Shown piece by piece: positions 36,540 to 49,468 of a stretch of DNA of 64,000 nucleotides; position 1 is the first letter of the stretch; each line of letters starts with the position of its first letter. The notes below the pieces were generated by a model. It saw nothing but the letters and a program-made list of their open reading frames with translations, was not told where the DNA came from and did not search any database. Source of the DNA: Sipunculus nudus (lineage: Eukaryota; Annelida; Sipuncula; Golfingiida; Sipunculidae); the NCBI GenBank assembly GCA_026874595.1, contig CM049322.1, positions 23,411,400-23,475,399 on the forward strand, in the 5' to 3' direction. The translations under genes were made by a program, and so were the position numbers.

Positions 36540-37580
36540 CTGAAACACAAACACACACATGTAAAAATGTTTCAACTATTTTCTGTCCAGAATTCCATGC
36601 AAATGTTGACATGTCGATCCAGCTAGCTTGTTAAACATTATGAGCATTGTGACGTACTTTCATAGTGGATTTTCTTAAATCCCTGCAAATATCAGCATTT
36701 TTTTATTTTTTACAAATTTTCTATTTACAAATGTGGTACCTTTATATTTTCTTATTAGTAATATTAATATAAGTAGTATTAATATTTGTTCAGAACTGGA
36801 CTGTCCGGGGCCTTTTTATAAACTGGTAGTCTAAATAGGCCCCGAACAGTTAGGTTCAGGACTAATTAAATATCAACTCAAAATAATTGTCACTATTCTA
36901 TCAGGACAGGCCTCCACGCTGTCAGTCGATCTGCTATGGTTCTGTCAACTGAGTGTTGTTTTTGAAAGGATGAGATATAAATAGGGAACCTCTCTTTATT
37001 GAAAAAGTGTTTCTCCAAATTCTGGACCGCAAGCCTGGAAAACCATACTGGGAATCCCATATACCCACAACCAGGGAACTCCAACAGCACAGTGTTTATT
37101 ATGTCGATCAGCTGAGGGCGAAGTGCAGATCACGGACAGTGCTTCTTCAATTAAGCGCCCATGGTGATTAAACAAGAGAATAGATCTTGTGTTTGAAATA
37201 AGAGCCTTGCATGCTCTCAAATAAATTGCGAGATCGGACTGCGTAGAAGAAAAATAAATAAATAAACACAGTTTCAGATCAAGCCGGAAAAAAGAGACGC
37301 TTAAGAGACGTTTTGTTTTTTTATATGCACATACCAATCCGTGTGTATGTGTCTTTATGGGGGGGGGGGGGGGGTGTTACTGTATTCAAATCAGTAACTC
37401 ACGCTCGAAGGAACCGAGACATAAGGTTGTTATAACTGAAAGATATGAAATATGGATCAATGCCGGCGGACTGTTTATGGAATGTTAACTGTTTCATGAA
37501 CAGCTGTTTAATCGTATCCCGTATCGTTTAATCCCCTGTCTGCCAGCTAACCAAGTTCCAATTATTTTGTCCCGATCGGT

Positions 37581-37624
<44 letters not shown>

Positions 37625-38742
37625 CAGCTCGCTTTTGCTCCAGATCCCGCTGAGAATTTTAAATTGGCCTTTATGATGATTTATTGTTTCATATGACATA
37701 ATGATCATTAGCCACCTCAAAAGAACAAGCAACAAGTTGATATTCGACAATTTAAAAAAAATAAGAATCTTGAACAGCGCCTACAATATACCTTACTCGG
37801 AAGCTATGACAGAGCTGACGTCATCAGACACGGTCAGGCTGGCGGTGGTGCAGGCGTCATGCTGTGCATTCCATAGTTGTCAGTGACAGCCGCACGACTT
37901 GAATGTCGCTGCATTGATCTGATTATTAAAACAGTTGATACCATATCAAATCAAGATCCTGTAATTTGTGTACCTCAGGAAACATTCCAACCACAATTTT
38001 CCCAGATTGTGCTATCAGCAAAATTACCGCGGTCAATAGGTGCGCTGTCATGCAATGTATACATGATTAATCGCCTGATCTGTTTGTTTGGTTTTAAATA
38101 AACGCCCTTACTTCAATCTGACGACAGTCTCAGGAAACATGTAGTTGGTTGAACCCTGAAATTCTGTCGGTCGTTATTGTGTGTGTGACACATTTCAAAT
38201 ATATTAAAAGTAATTGAGTATATGGTTGTAAAACGTAAGGTATTTTGTTTTCAGTATTCTAAACCAGGTGTAGATATATATTTCATTGTTAACTCAGAAA
38301 TGGAATCAAAGTCTATATTTCTAATCTAATACTTATAAAAGAATGTTGGTCCACTTTTGTCCTGAATGTTCTCTGAAATCCCTTTGCGTGTGATACTGTG
38401 TCATACCTCATTTTTAATGTTTTTGTTCAAGCAGTGACCTCGCCGATATAATGTACACACCATTTTGAGTATTTTTTGCGTGAATTCAAAATTGCTTAGA
38501 GGTTACCACCGAAAACAGACTGCCTTCGGCAAAGACCGGAGTGCCTGCATGCCTTGTCATAGGGGAGCGACATGACCACCCACCAGCGCAGGATCAAGGC
38601 TAGCCCAAAAACCGTGTAGTCACATGGGGCTCTGGCCAATGTGAAAGCCCTATAGTTATTAATATATTTTATTTCCAATATATAAATATTATTCTCTTAA
38701 ATGAAGAGGAGGGATTACACTGACCATCCCCCCTACTTAAAA

Positions 38743-38754
<12 letters not shown>
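36540..38754. other. Upstream region of the modular gene; no promoter assigned
   Basis: This stretch should contain any upstream non-coding exon and promoter of the modular gene, but no distinctive TATA or initiator context could be assigned. It holds a G run (37,359-37,374) and an AT microsatellite (37,585-37,621). Short ORFs here lack similarity or splice support. Confidence 0.4.
37585..37621. repeat. (TA)n microsatellite
   Basis: A dinucleotide run of about 37 bp. Confidence 0.96.
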
Positions 38755-38774
<20 letters not shown>

Positions 38775-40056
38775 GTATACCATATCCCACACAAACCCCT
38801 GTATTGACACCCCTGACCTTGACCTTAAACTAAATTTGTGATTAGAAAGAGGTTGTCACTGTACACAAATCGGATGGATGCCCCTCTTCCGAAAGTAGGG
38901 TCTACATACGTCTGTATCAGAATCCCGCGAAGGTCACTAGTTAAAATATAAAACAATATGTGTGTCAAATTTGAAAAAAATAGTACTTCAAAAGTTATAT
39001 GCTTTAAAAAATCCAGTGTTTCCGCATATTTGCCTATAAAATTAAGGGCAAGGTCATAAATTTCCATCAAACTTGTCATGTGACATCCTTAATGAGCTCT
39101 TGTGGTCCGTGACTACATCGATCTGGTTTCTCTGAATGTTAATCACAATAAGGGTGTCTCTCTCAAAAGTGAGGGTGGGACCCGGAAAAGCCTGAAAGCC
39201 AAGGCCACTTTTATTTTCAATTTTGTCGTTTAGTCTTCATAATAGGATCTGCTGGGATGGAAGTTCTGACCATGTTGGGTATTATATGCGGCAGATCTAT
39301 GCAAAAATATGCGACAGAGCCATATCTCATAGGTCAACAAGTTTGATAAAAAAATTAACCTTTCAAAATACTGATTCAAAAGGTCTGGGCCATGCATGGT
39401 GAAGTAATTACACTCCATTATTAAGCTGGGAACTAAGGTAGTTGAGACCAGATAAGAGCCCTTGAGTTAAAGTCCAAAATTAGCTCTAGTGGTTCGTACC
39501 TCGGTGGATTTTGTTTCTTAAATGATAATTTTATATATTTTAATAATAACTCTCTCAAAAATGAGGGGGACGGTAAGATCACAAGATCTAAGATGGTCGC
39601 TGTCCTCCATTTTAAAATGACCTTTTCAATGGGTTTGCCTGCAATACTGTGCAGTTTGTGAAATCTTGGGCTCCTGGGTCGAGGAATTAATTTTTATGTC
39701 AGAATATTTATTTAAATTGTGTTTTCTTAATCATAAAGATGGTTCAGAAAAGTTATTTTTTAATATTCTGAACAGTCTGTGCAATGGGTCCCATATAGGT
39801 CCATTCATTATCGTACAGGATTTGTGTTCTATAAATATAAACTTCAATTTATTTTGTATGGGGAGGGTAAGAGGTTCCCCTCTCTCAGCTTGCGATCTGG
39901 CATGGCATTGCTCGTCCAATGTTAACGGTTTTTTTTTTTGTTTCCTTCAATTGCAGAGACTACCGAATGCCATCATCTGAGTCATGGGAAATAGCTGACA
40001 GCAGTTATTATAACTACCGGTATTTATACTATTCGTGTAAAATAATTAAAGTTTAA

Positions 40057-40324
40057 TCCTTTACTCTTTACAGGCTAACTAAAGAACACTCTGAAGTGGC
40101 ATCTTGAACCCTCTCATGGGGATAGAGTTTCTCAGGTCAAACATATTGTATATTAACTTTCAGTTCTAAAGTTTCATTATAACCATAAGCAAACCGTCTC
40201 TGTAGAACTGTTGATAATTTGGAAGTGATAAAACAACAAACATGAGCAATATATTGCCTGCAATCTAAATGTTAGAAAAGTCAAAATTTGTCCTAAATCT
40301 AAAATAACTGTAAACAGGAAAGGG
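40057..40324. mobile_element. piggyBac-like MITE, copy 1
   Basis: TTAA at 40,053-40,056 is followed by TCCTTTACTCTTTACA. The right end reads TGTAAACAGGAAAGGG, then TTAT in place of TTAA. It is related along its length to 58,029-58,276, where both TTAA sites are intact. TTAA duplication and CCCTTT-type ends suggest a piggyBac-mobilised MITE (inference). Confidence 0.6.
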
Positions 40325-41801
40325 TTATAAAATTAAAAAGCGAGGGTGAAAAGGGTAAAAGCCCGAATAAAAAAAAAAATATTTCACGGTCTGCCATTGT
40401 GAAAAAACTGTTTTCCATGGTTTGGGATGCAATACTGATCAATAATAATCGAATCCAGTTCCAAGTGTCAGTGATGTTCGTTTTAATTAGTCCCACTCTT
40501 TGAAACCTGGGTCAACGTCAGACTGATTCTTATGAAAATATATTTCGATTAGGATTTAAGGATGTTTAATGGCATTTTGAGATAATCATATTCATTTCTG
40601 TTTGTTCACGTATTTTCTTTTATTCTGTAATTTTTAATTATATGCAGTATGGGTATAGAATGCTGGTAAAAATTTATGAAAATTCACATGCGGTTTTTAT
40701 TCAAATAAAGATGTCTATTTTAAAATACTTTTTAAAAGATCTGCTGGTGTAGGAATATTGAATGGTTACTTTAAATTATTGCAGAGCCATAAAGAGGGAC
40801 CAAGAAAATATAAACTGAATAAAAAATATTTTATAGATTCAAAACCGAATATTTATATGAAAGTATACCGAAATTTATAACGGAAGGTCATATACGTACC
40901 AGAAATCACAATCAATTGATCATGTCAAAATAAACCTTGCGTTTAAGGCATTGTAGGCCGTGAGAACCAGTGCCATTTTCAAGTGTCTTAATTAATCTGT
41001 AGCCTTACCTATTTATTTAATCCATCCATCCACATGCAGATCCATCCAACAATCCGTCTATCTATATATTGATTCTTATGACTATTTCTGAGTCTGCAGG
41101 TGTCGGGTTTTACTTCTGAATAACTTAACCATACACTAATAAGATAATTTCATATTAGCTGTTTAGTATATCCACTGTATGTTGCATGGAAACCATACAT
41201 TTTCCCCTTTATACCCCACTGTAATGGCAAGCCGAACGCACTTCCGGGCCTATATTAATTTAACAGTTGGAAATAGGTTACTTCTTATTTCTTGTACGAA
41301 TATGAAACAAATTTATTTTATTTGAAGTTTTTTTCATCAAAACTCCCAGGGAAACCAGTACCATCTCTCTTTCAACTCGATCTCCGTAGAAGTACAGTCT
41401 CAGATTCCCGTGTTAACATTTTTATATTCAGTAAACATATTTTCAAGTGTTAGACTCGAACTTAGATTCTGGTTCCAGCTGGTTGCAAAAAACTAGGACT
41501 GGTAGCAAGTCGACTTTAAATGCAGACTTATCTAATCAATTATTTTGAAACGTTTAATTAATATTGAAAGACTATTTTTATAGAACCTGTTGACCTATGA
41601 TTTAACCAGTTTTTATAGCATAGTTCTGCCGCATATTTTGATATTTTAGTATAGTTCTGCCGCATATTATAATACCCAACATGGTCAGAACTCCAAACCA
41701 GCATTGCCTACTATGGAGACTAAACGACAAATTTGAAAATAGAAGTGGCATGGGCTTAAAAAATCCGCGGCTATCCTGGAGAACAGGGTTATAATAGGTC
41801 A

Positions 41802-42790
41802 AACTAGATGTGGTCGGACAATGGTCTTCAGAGGACCCCGCATTTCTGCTAGTGCTGGACTAGTTTACATATGGGTGAAAAATTTAGTGAAATTTGAAAA
41901 ATATCATAAACAGAAACAGGTTTTATCAAAATGCACGAGGGAAGAAATCATACTGGATTAAGGAAGATATGTCTGAAATAATGTGTGCAATAGAAAATCA
42001 CCGAATGTAGTCTGTTAGCCATATTTGATTTTGACAGGTCTGTAATTCAATAGGCCTGGAGCCCTCATAGGTACCAATCATCCCTGTGAATTCGGGAAAG
42101 CTGCAGTAGGTTGTTGAGTTATCGTGCACAAAAGAAAATCAGCGATCGGGGTGTGGAGGCCAAATTGGAATTCCAACAGGTCTGTTATTCAATAGGTCTG
42201 GAGCCCTCATAGGTACCAATCATCCCTGTGAATTTGGGAAAGCCGCAGTAGGTTGTTGTTGAATTATCGCGCGTGAAAGAAAATCAGCGATCGGGCTGTA
42301 GTGACCATATTTGAATTCTAACAGGTCTGTAATTCAATAGTTCTGGATCCCTCATAGGTACCAACCATCCCTGTGAATTTTGGAAAGCTGCAGTGTGTTG
42401 TTGTTGAGTTATCGCGTGCGAAAAAAAATCAGCGATTGGGCTGTGGCAGACATATTTGAATTCCAACAAGTCTGTAATTCGATAGGTCTCGAGCCGTCAT
42501 AGGTACCAATCATCCCTGTGAATTTGGGAAAGCTGCAGTATGTTGTTGTTGAGTTATTCCGTGCAAAACAAAATCAGCGATTGGGCTGTGGCGGCCATAT
42601 TTGAATTCCGACAAGTCTGCAAATTGATAGGTCTGGAGCCCTCGTAGGTACCAATCATCCCTGTGAATTTGGGAAAGCTGCAGTATGTTGTTTATGAGTT
42701 ATCACGTGCGAAAGAAAGTGTCACTGACGGAAGGACGGAAAGACACGGTGATCACTATAGGGCACCGCTTGTCAAGCGGGGCCCTAATAA
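41802..42790 (+). mobile_element. 145-bp tandem-unit Helitron/pearl-like element, apparently full length
   Basis: 5' end AACTAGATGTGGTCGGACAA; five units of about 145 bp marked by GGTACCAATCATCCCTGTGA at about 42,070, 42,210, 42,355, 42,500 and 42,650; then a GGAAGGACGGAAAGAC tract. The 3' end has a GC-rich hairpin (GGGCACCGCTTG / CAAGCGGGGCCC) followed directly by TAATAAT, giving CTAA. Tandem core, tetranucleotide tract, hairpin and CTRR end together match Helitron-derived bivalve 'pearl' elements; this is inference by architecture. Confidence 0.65.
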
Positions 42791-43285
42791 TACATAAAAT
42801 ATCCAAGAATCCATATACTGAAGAGGACTGCAGGCGAAAATATTGATACAATAATTTTCAAAATGGAGGAGAGCGGCCATCTTGGAGTTTGGGTTTTTCC
42901 GGGTTCCACTCTCACTTTTGAGAGAGACACCCTCGCCATATTGTCAAATTAACATTCAGAGAAACCAGATCGATGGAGTCACGGACCACTAGAGTTAATT
43001 TTGGATGTCGTATGACAAGTTTGAAAAAAAAATAACTGTCTTAGGTAAAAAGCGACGGCAATCTAAGATTTTAAGGTCAATATAGATCAAATTACAAATT
43101 CGACATCAAATATGAATTCGTCGACCCCTCAAACCCTATGATATTCCATATGCTGAAAAGTATTGCAGGCCAAACCATGGCAAAAGTAAATTTCAAAATG
43201 GAGGGTGGCGGCCATTTTGGATTTCGGGCTCTCATGGATTCCGCCCACACTTTTACTAGGGCCACCCTCGCTATTTTTTTTTTAA

Positions 43286-43762
43286 ACTACCTCCATAGAA
43301 GATGAATCCACTGAAAAAGAAACCTTCGCTCTCCACGGTTACGGATTTGCTCCAGATGACCCAACTATCTATATGGGGTCAGATCCTCTTGTTCGAATGA
43401 TACATCTTTTAACAGCTATTGAATCTCAGAACCACCTATTTACTTTCAACCTCTCAGGAACCTTTCAACCAATGACAGCATTTCGACGCAGGCCAGGCCG
43501 TGTCCAATCTCAGGCTTACCGCCGTGACAAATCAGCATTAGGCTTTTACAGCCCTATTTCATTTTCCTTGTGGAAAATGCAGAATTCAACCACGGACGGC
43601 ATTTCGGCAGTTCTGTATCACATAACTGACCACGGGCATTTTACCGCGACAGATTTATCACCATTAGGCCTTCGCAGCCCTTGTCGGTTTCCCTTTGAGA
43701 ACTGCATAATTTCCAACAGGCGTTGCACCCCGAATCAACATCTCGCTCACCTCCCATCGTGA
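43286..43762 (+). CDS. Unassigned ORF, possible exon or repeat-derived
   Basis: An open frame of 158 codons follows an in-frame TAA at 43,283. A good splice acceptor lies just inside it (a T10 tract, then CTACCTCCATAG at about 43,298); an in-frame ATG lies at 43,373. The translation looks protein-like (FALHGYGFAPDDPTIYMGSD, then LVRMIHLLTAIESQNHLFTF) and is not low complexity. The second half contains two diverged copies of a 75-80-bp unit (CATTAGGCTTTTACAGCCC versus CATTAGGCCTTCGCAGCCC), suggesting a repeat origin. No family is recognised and no convincing donor follows. It is wedged between two repeat blocks. Confidence 0.25.
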   Translation, partial: TTSIEDESTEKETFALHGYGFAPDDPTIYMGSDPLVRMIHLLTAIESQNHLFTFNLSGTFQPMTAFRRRPGRVQSQAYRRDKSALGFYSPISFSLWKMQNSTTDGISAVLYHITDHGHFTATDLSPLGLRSPCRFPFENCIISNRRCTPNQHLAHLPS

Positions 43763-43792
43763 CAAAATTACCGGTCAATGTCGGCCAAAAAA

Positions 43793-46700
43793 AAAACAAG
43801 TGACCCATGGGCCATGACGCTCAGCTGACTGGGAAGAGATTCGCAAAAGGAAATTTTATCACCAGAATGGTAGTATATACCCATTCAACTGAAGCATCAA
43901 ACAGATTAACCAACAGGCCAAGATTTAGTCTGTATTTATATATCTCAAAAACAGAGAAAAATGTGTAAACTTTTAAAACTAGAATACGGGTAACCGACAA
44001 GTGACTACATGTATCTGCCAAAATCGGATAGTGAGGCATGGATTGAGTGGCAAGGGGAAATAGAGTGAGGTATGTTGCATATTAGCATGGATGTCTGCAG
44101 CCTAAATGTGTATGTAGGTTGTGCCACCTACCACAAATCCAGAAAGCTGTCCAAGTTGTATACACCTGCAAAATTTTAGGCAGAAAAGTCAAACCACTAC
44201 ATGTATATGAGCGATTTTTGCCCATGGCAGACAAACAGACAAACACTGTGCAAAAATCTTTGCAGGTAACCCCTCCAGATTTGTGTATGATAAAGACCTA
44301 TGTGAGATCTAAAAACATGCACAATTTTGGCCCAAACGGTCAAATGGTTCCTGAGATATGAGCTTGGATGTGTCCAGCGTTAACTAGAATGTAGGTGGCG
44401 CCACCTGTCATAAAATCAAGAAAGCTGTCCACGATGTATAAACCTGCAAAATTTTAGGCAGTTATGTCGAACCACTACAGAGAAATGAGTAATTTTAGGC
44501 CACGGCAGACTAACAGACAGACGCTGTGCAAACATTGTTACAGGTGGCGCCACCATTTTTTGTGTATGTTACAGAGCTATCAAAGGGCTACATTTGTATA
44601 AATTTTATTTCCTGATCGGTCAAACGGTTCCCAAGATATAAGCTTGGATGTCATCAGCGTGAACGTGAACGTAGGTGGCGCCACCTGTCATAAAATCAAG
44701 AAAGCTATCCTGGATGTATACACATGACGAATTTCAGGTGAATTAGTCAATTCACTGCAGAGATATGAGTGATTTTAACCCATGGCAGATGAACAGATGG
44801 ACACTGTGCAAACATGGTTACAGGTGGCGCCACCATTTTTTGTGTATGTTATAAAGCAATCCAAGGGCTACATTTGTATCAATTTTATTTCCTGATCGGT
44901 CAAACGGTTCCCGAGATATGAGGGTTTATGAGTGGAAACAGACCCACAAATGGACACTGGATAGAGAGGAAAGGTCAGAGGTCAATGCAAATTGGTTAGG
45001 CACCAGTTCACATGTGACCCGATAATAGGTGTAAGTTTGGGAAAAATCGGTCCATTAGTCTCCGAGGAGCTCTCTGGAAACGAACGCCGCCGCGGCGGAG
45101 GAACTCGGTCAAAAACATAGTATCCGCAAAACTTCGTTTTGGCGGATACAAAAATACAGGTGGCTCCACCAGTCTGCAGAAACTAATAAAAACACTTAAT
45201 GGTCAATATCCATGCAAAAAGTCATGGTGATCTCTGCATTAGTTGTTCAGATACTTCAGTTTTTGTATTAAATTGTCCATTATTCTGAGGGATACTTCGG
45301 AGTCCTAAAGCGTGAAGGATATGGGTAACAGAGACCTAATTTCAAGTTTCCACAGGCACCTTTCATGGGCCTCCTTGCATGACAAGAATGAAGATTCTAG
45401 GTCCAGTTGTTGCGATTTGTACCCTGTTGACAGATAACCACATCTTTAAAGGTCTCAAAAAAAAAGAAAAAAATTCGTAAAAATTTGAAAAAAAAATAGA
45501 GGTGGCACACCCAGTCTGCAGAAACTGATGGAACAGCTCATAATCAATATGTATGCCGAAAATCATGACCATCAGTGTTGTAGTTATTGAAATACTGGAG
45601 TTTTTGTATCAAATTTTCCATTATTCTGGGGGGGGGGGGTATTTTGGACCCATACAGCTTAAAGAATATGGGTAACAGAGACCTAATTTCAAGTTTCCAT
45701 GGAGACTTTTCATGGGTCTCCCTGTGTGTCAAGAATAAAGATTCTTGGTCCATTTTTTATGATTTGTGCCCTGTTAACAGATGTTCATATCTTTAAAGGT
45801 CACAAAAATACAGAAAAATTTCGTAAAAAAAAACGAACAAATACAGGTGGTGCCACCAGTCTGCAGAAACTTATGAAACACTCCATGATCAATATCCATG
45901 CAAACAATTATGGTTATCTCTGCATTAGTTGTTCAGACACTTTAGCTTTTGTATCAAATTTTCCATTATTCTGATCTGTACTTTGGTGTGCCATAGCTCA
46001 AAGGATATGGGTAACAGAGACCAAATTTCAGGTTTCCATGGAGACTTATAATGGGTCTCCCTGTGTGTCAAGAACGAAGATTCCAGGTCCAGTCGTTACG
46101 ATTTGTACCCTGTTGACAGATAACTACATCCTTAAAGGTCTCAAAAATGGAGAAAACAATTCGTGAACATTGAAAAATACAGGTGGCGCCAACAGTCTGC
46201 ACAAACTGATGAAACATCTCATGATCAATATGTATGTCGAAAATCATGACCATCAGTGATGTAGTTAATGAGATATTGAAGTTTTTGTATGAAATTTTTG
46301 ACTATTCTGGGGGGTAATTTTGGGCCCCATAGCTCAAAGGATATGGGTAACAGAGACCTAATTTCTGGTTTCCATGGAGACTTTTCATAGGTCTCTCAGT
46401 GTGTTGAAAATGAAGATTCTAGGTCCAGTCGTTACGATTTGTGCCACGCTAACAGATGACAGCATCCTCAAAGGTCTCAAAAATAGAGGAAAAAATCGTA
46501 AAAAATCAAACAGTACAGGTGGCGCCACCAGTCTGCAGGAACTGATCGAACATCTCATGATCAATATATATGCCAAAAATGAAGACCATCAGTGATGTAG
46601 TTATTGAGATATTGAAGTTTTTGTATGAAATTTTTTACTATTCTGGGGGGTACTTTGGGGCCCCATAGCTCAAAGGATATGGGTAACAGAGACCTAATTT

Positions 46701-47198
46701 CTGGTTTCCAAGGAGATTTTTCATGGACCTCTCAGTGTGTCAAGAATTAAGATTCTAAGTCCAGTCTTTATGATTTGTGCCTTGTTAACAGATGTTCACA
46801 TTTTTAAAGGTCTCAAAAATAGAGAAAAAAAATTCGTAAAAAATCGAAAAATACAGGTGGCGCCACCAGTCTGCAGGAAGTGATGTAACATCTCATGATC
46901 AATATGTATGCCAAAAATCATGACCATCAGTCAAGTAGTTAATGAGATATTGAAGTTTTTGTATGAAATTTTTGACTTTTCTGGGGGGTACTTTGGGGCC
47001 ACATAGCTCGAAGGATATGGGTAACAGAGACCTAATTTCTGGTTTCCAAGGAGATTTTTTATGGACCTCTCAGAATCCCAAGTTACAAGGTTCTAGGTCC
47101 AGCGGTTACGATTTGTGCCTGGTTAACGGACGGACAGACGGACGACGGACAAAGAGTGATCGCTATAGCTCAGATGACTTTCAGTCAGCTGAGCTAAA
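43793..47198 (+). mobile_element. Helitron-like element, copy 3, 337-bp tandem-unit subfamily
   Basis: 5' end AAACAAGTGACCCATGGGCC at 43,793. Six units of about 337 bp follow, marked by GTGGCGCCACCAGTCTGCAG-type sequence at about 45,168, 45,499, 45,845, 46,182, 46,517 and 46,856. The 3' end has a GGACGGACAGACGGACGACGG tract, CGCTATAGCTCAGATGACTT and the CAGTCAGCTGAGCTAA hairpin end. It is the inverted counterpart of 5,940-8,184 and is complete at both ends. The 5' quarter is interrupted by a 1.17-kb element (43,977-45,149). ORFs of 60-90 aa within are unit translations. Confidence 0.7.
43977..45149 (+). mobile_element. AACTAGAA tandem-unit element nested in copy 3
   Basis: Same ends as 16,529-17,711 (AACTAGAATACGGGTA to GGCGGATAC), with GGTGGCGCCACC-bearing dimers of about 276 bp at about 44,270, 44,545 and 44,822. 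The host element resumes on either side exactly as in the uninterrupted copy at 8,040-7,980, so the nesting order is clear: this insertion is younger than copy 3. Confidence 0.72.
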
Positions 47199-48673
47199 AA
47201 AATCAAAACGCCGGCCCGTGCGGTCTTCCTAGAAGGTAGATGCGCCAAATATGCTCATGTTGACCTCATATTTGAATGCCAGTTGCGTAGGTAGAATCAG
47301 TGACTAACTGCTGTCATTACAAACATCTTCCGCTCCCAGTAAGGCCAACTTGAGTGGCGCAACAGGCTTGGATTTAGCTTGACAGACAAAGCCAATGAAG
47401 CAAGAGGGAGGAGGGGATGGTAATCCCTTAGGGCTAAATATTTTTAAATTCATGGAACTTAGGTTTTATTATAACAGGCCTGTGAAAGCTATGCTGACTG
47501 AAGTTCTCATGGTAAAGATAGTTATTGTAATGCAAAATTGGCTACAGAAAAACCTACATATGCATAGCATTCCTGAATGAGAAAATTGTGCGCTTCATGC
47601 CAAGACCGGTCAGTGGGACTAAGCATACCATCCGCCTGGTTATAAATGGCTCGCACTTACTCCACATTTCGAACAATACAAGGCATACTTTTATAGTTTT
47701 ATTGAAATTCTCATGGTATTCTTTGCAAAGTATGAACATAAACTTGGATAACCCTTGCAAGGTAAGATAAATAATCTGATCATACATGAGCAAATTTACT
47801 GTTCCAAATTTAATGACAACATACCCGTTCGTTTTTTTTTCCGTAAAAAGTATATTATGTAACTGATGCTCAGCGAGTTAACAAAACTTTGGTGCCGCTG
47901 GAAACTAACATATTATTTTTACTAAACACATGCAAATGGTCTTCGTTCACCTTCATCTAACAAGACTCTTACACATTCACATCGGTGTCAAACGTGTTTG
48001 AATTTGAATTAATCTAAAAGAAATTACGTCAGTTCTGTAAACAGGAAAATGGATCAGTCGCAGCATGTGGACTTGTGTGTGTGAAACTACACGGAAAATG
48101 ACAGCCGATTTCCATTAATGTATGTTTCAATTAATTATGCTCATTTCAGAAATGATCTGTCCCAAAATTATCCACATGCTGTTTTGCAAATCAAAATTTG
48201 TGAAAACGAGTAAGCGATATTTTGTGATACCACTTCAGACTAGAGTTAATCGACAACATGAAGTATGCTCGGTGAGCACATACTAGGCACAAGAATACCA
48301 TGTCAAAACGGGTGATGGACGGACTAGCGTCCAACACGGACCTGCTCCTGGCTGACCAGAGGGTAATCCATAGTTCAAAACGCCTGGACCAAAACTGGTC
48401 TGATATTCAACATCCTGCCGTGAGATTAGGTGTAAATACTTCCAGACCCTAAAAACTAATACTTCCCTTATCCTTTTAGACTTTAATTTTACTTGGAACT
48501 AACGGAACTTTACAGAATTTTACATCTCTAATATAAGGCTTTCTTTCGAATTATGTCGTAGATAGACGAAACACTTATTACTTCCCCAAAGTTCATTAAT
48601 GTGACCCTCTGTCCACCAGGAGCATTTACCTGTCTGAAATTAACAATGTTCGTAAAGTTTTATCTTTCTTGGT

Positions 48674-48695
48674 CCCCCCCCCCCCCCCCCCCCCC
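48674..48695. repeat. poly(C) tract
   Basis: A run of 22 C, interrupting otherwise ordinary sequence. Confidence 0.95.
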
Positions 48696-49428
48696 ACAAA
48701 GTTTCTGTTCCCTTCCCAAAAAGCTTGCACGCTGCATCACAAGGAACATCTGACCGTTTCAACACGCATTACTAAACGTTCTGTCTGCGGTGATGAAGTA
48801 ACATATGCCTCATCTGGTTTTAAGACTTTCTTTTAAAGGCCAGCCGATGCCCATCGTGATGCAGCTGGGGAGAGTGCGGTCCACTAGAGACTGTCCTACA
48901 GCTTACCCCACCCCAACATTTATCAATCCATATTAAGACCTGAAACAGCACGAGCTGGTTATTATTCTTTAAAGTTAGCAGGGGTTTCCGAAGATCCCAA
49001 GGGCATGCCCACTTGCCTTCGGAAAGAACGTATACTAGAACGTTCCAACAAGACTGAGGAGGTCCAGCAAGATTACGTGTTACAGTGTCGGTCAAATAGA
49101 ACGTCCTACAAAATATGTTGAAGTCTTGTACGCGTGTTTCCCTGTCGTTCGTTTACGACGGTCCCACTGAGAATAATTGCTATATCACGCGTTGTCCTTC
49201 CGTTTTAATGGAGCGTTTTCATGAAGATTTGTTACTATCTTACGCGCGTTATCCTGTCGTTCTAATAGAGCGGTCCCAAGCCTGCCAAAGGTAAATGACT
49301 GAAATAAAAAGTGTTCCGGAAAAAAGGGTAGACCTCTTTGAAATAAAGAGTCAAAAAAAGAGTAAAATTAGCGTCAAATCCCCCATTTTGTATCACAAAC
49401 TGAATAAAAATGTGCTTTGCATACCACA

Positions 49429-49432
<4 letters not shown>

Positions 49433-49465
<33 letters not shown>
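49433..49465. repeat. (TA)n microsatellite
   Basis: A dinucleotide run of about 33 bp. Confidence 0.96.

Positions 49466-49468
<3 letters not shown>

Larger units (their letters stand above)
38755..43270. repeat. Composite repeat block with inverted arms
   Basis: A segment near 39,127-39,197 (GTGTCTCTCTCAAAAGTGAG with GGGACCCGGAAAAGCC) recurs inverted at 42,890-42,965 (TTTTTCCGGGTTCC with CACTTTTGAGAGAGACACCC). Further degenerate pieces (CAAAATGGAGG, GGCGGCCATTTTGG) occur at 39,590 and 43,190. Between the arms lie a TTAA MITE (40,057-40,324) and the 145-bp tandem-unit element (41,802-42,790). A G run covers 38,755-38,771. No gene is recognised. Confidence 0.5.

Noticed and set aside
45363-47232. 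ORFs of 60-91 residues containing MKILGPV-type and MVMIFGIHID-type sequences on both strands
   Set aside because: They are the two-strand translations of the 337-bp tandem unit and occur equally in 5.9-7.1 kb.
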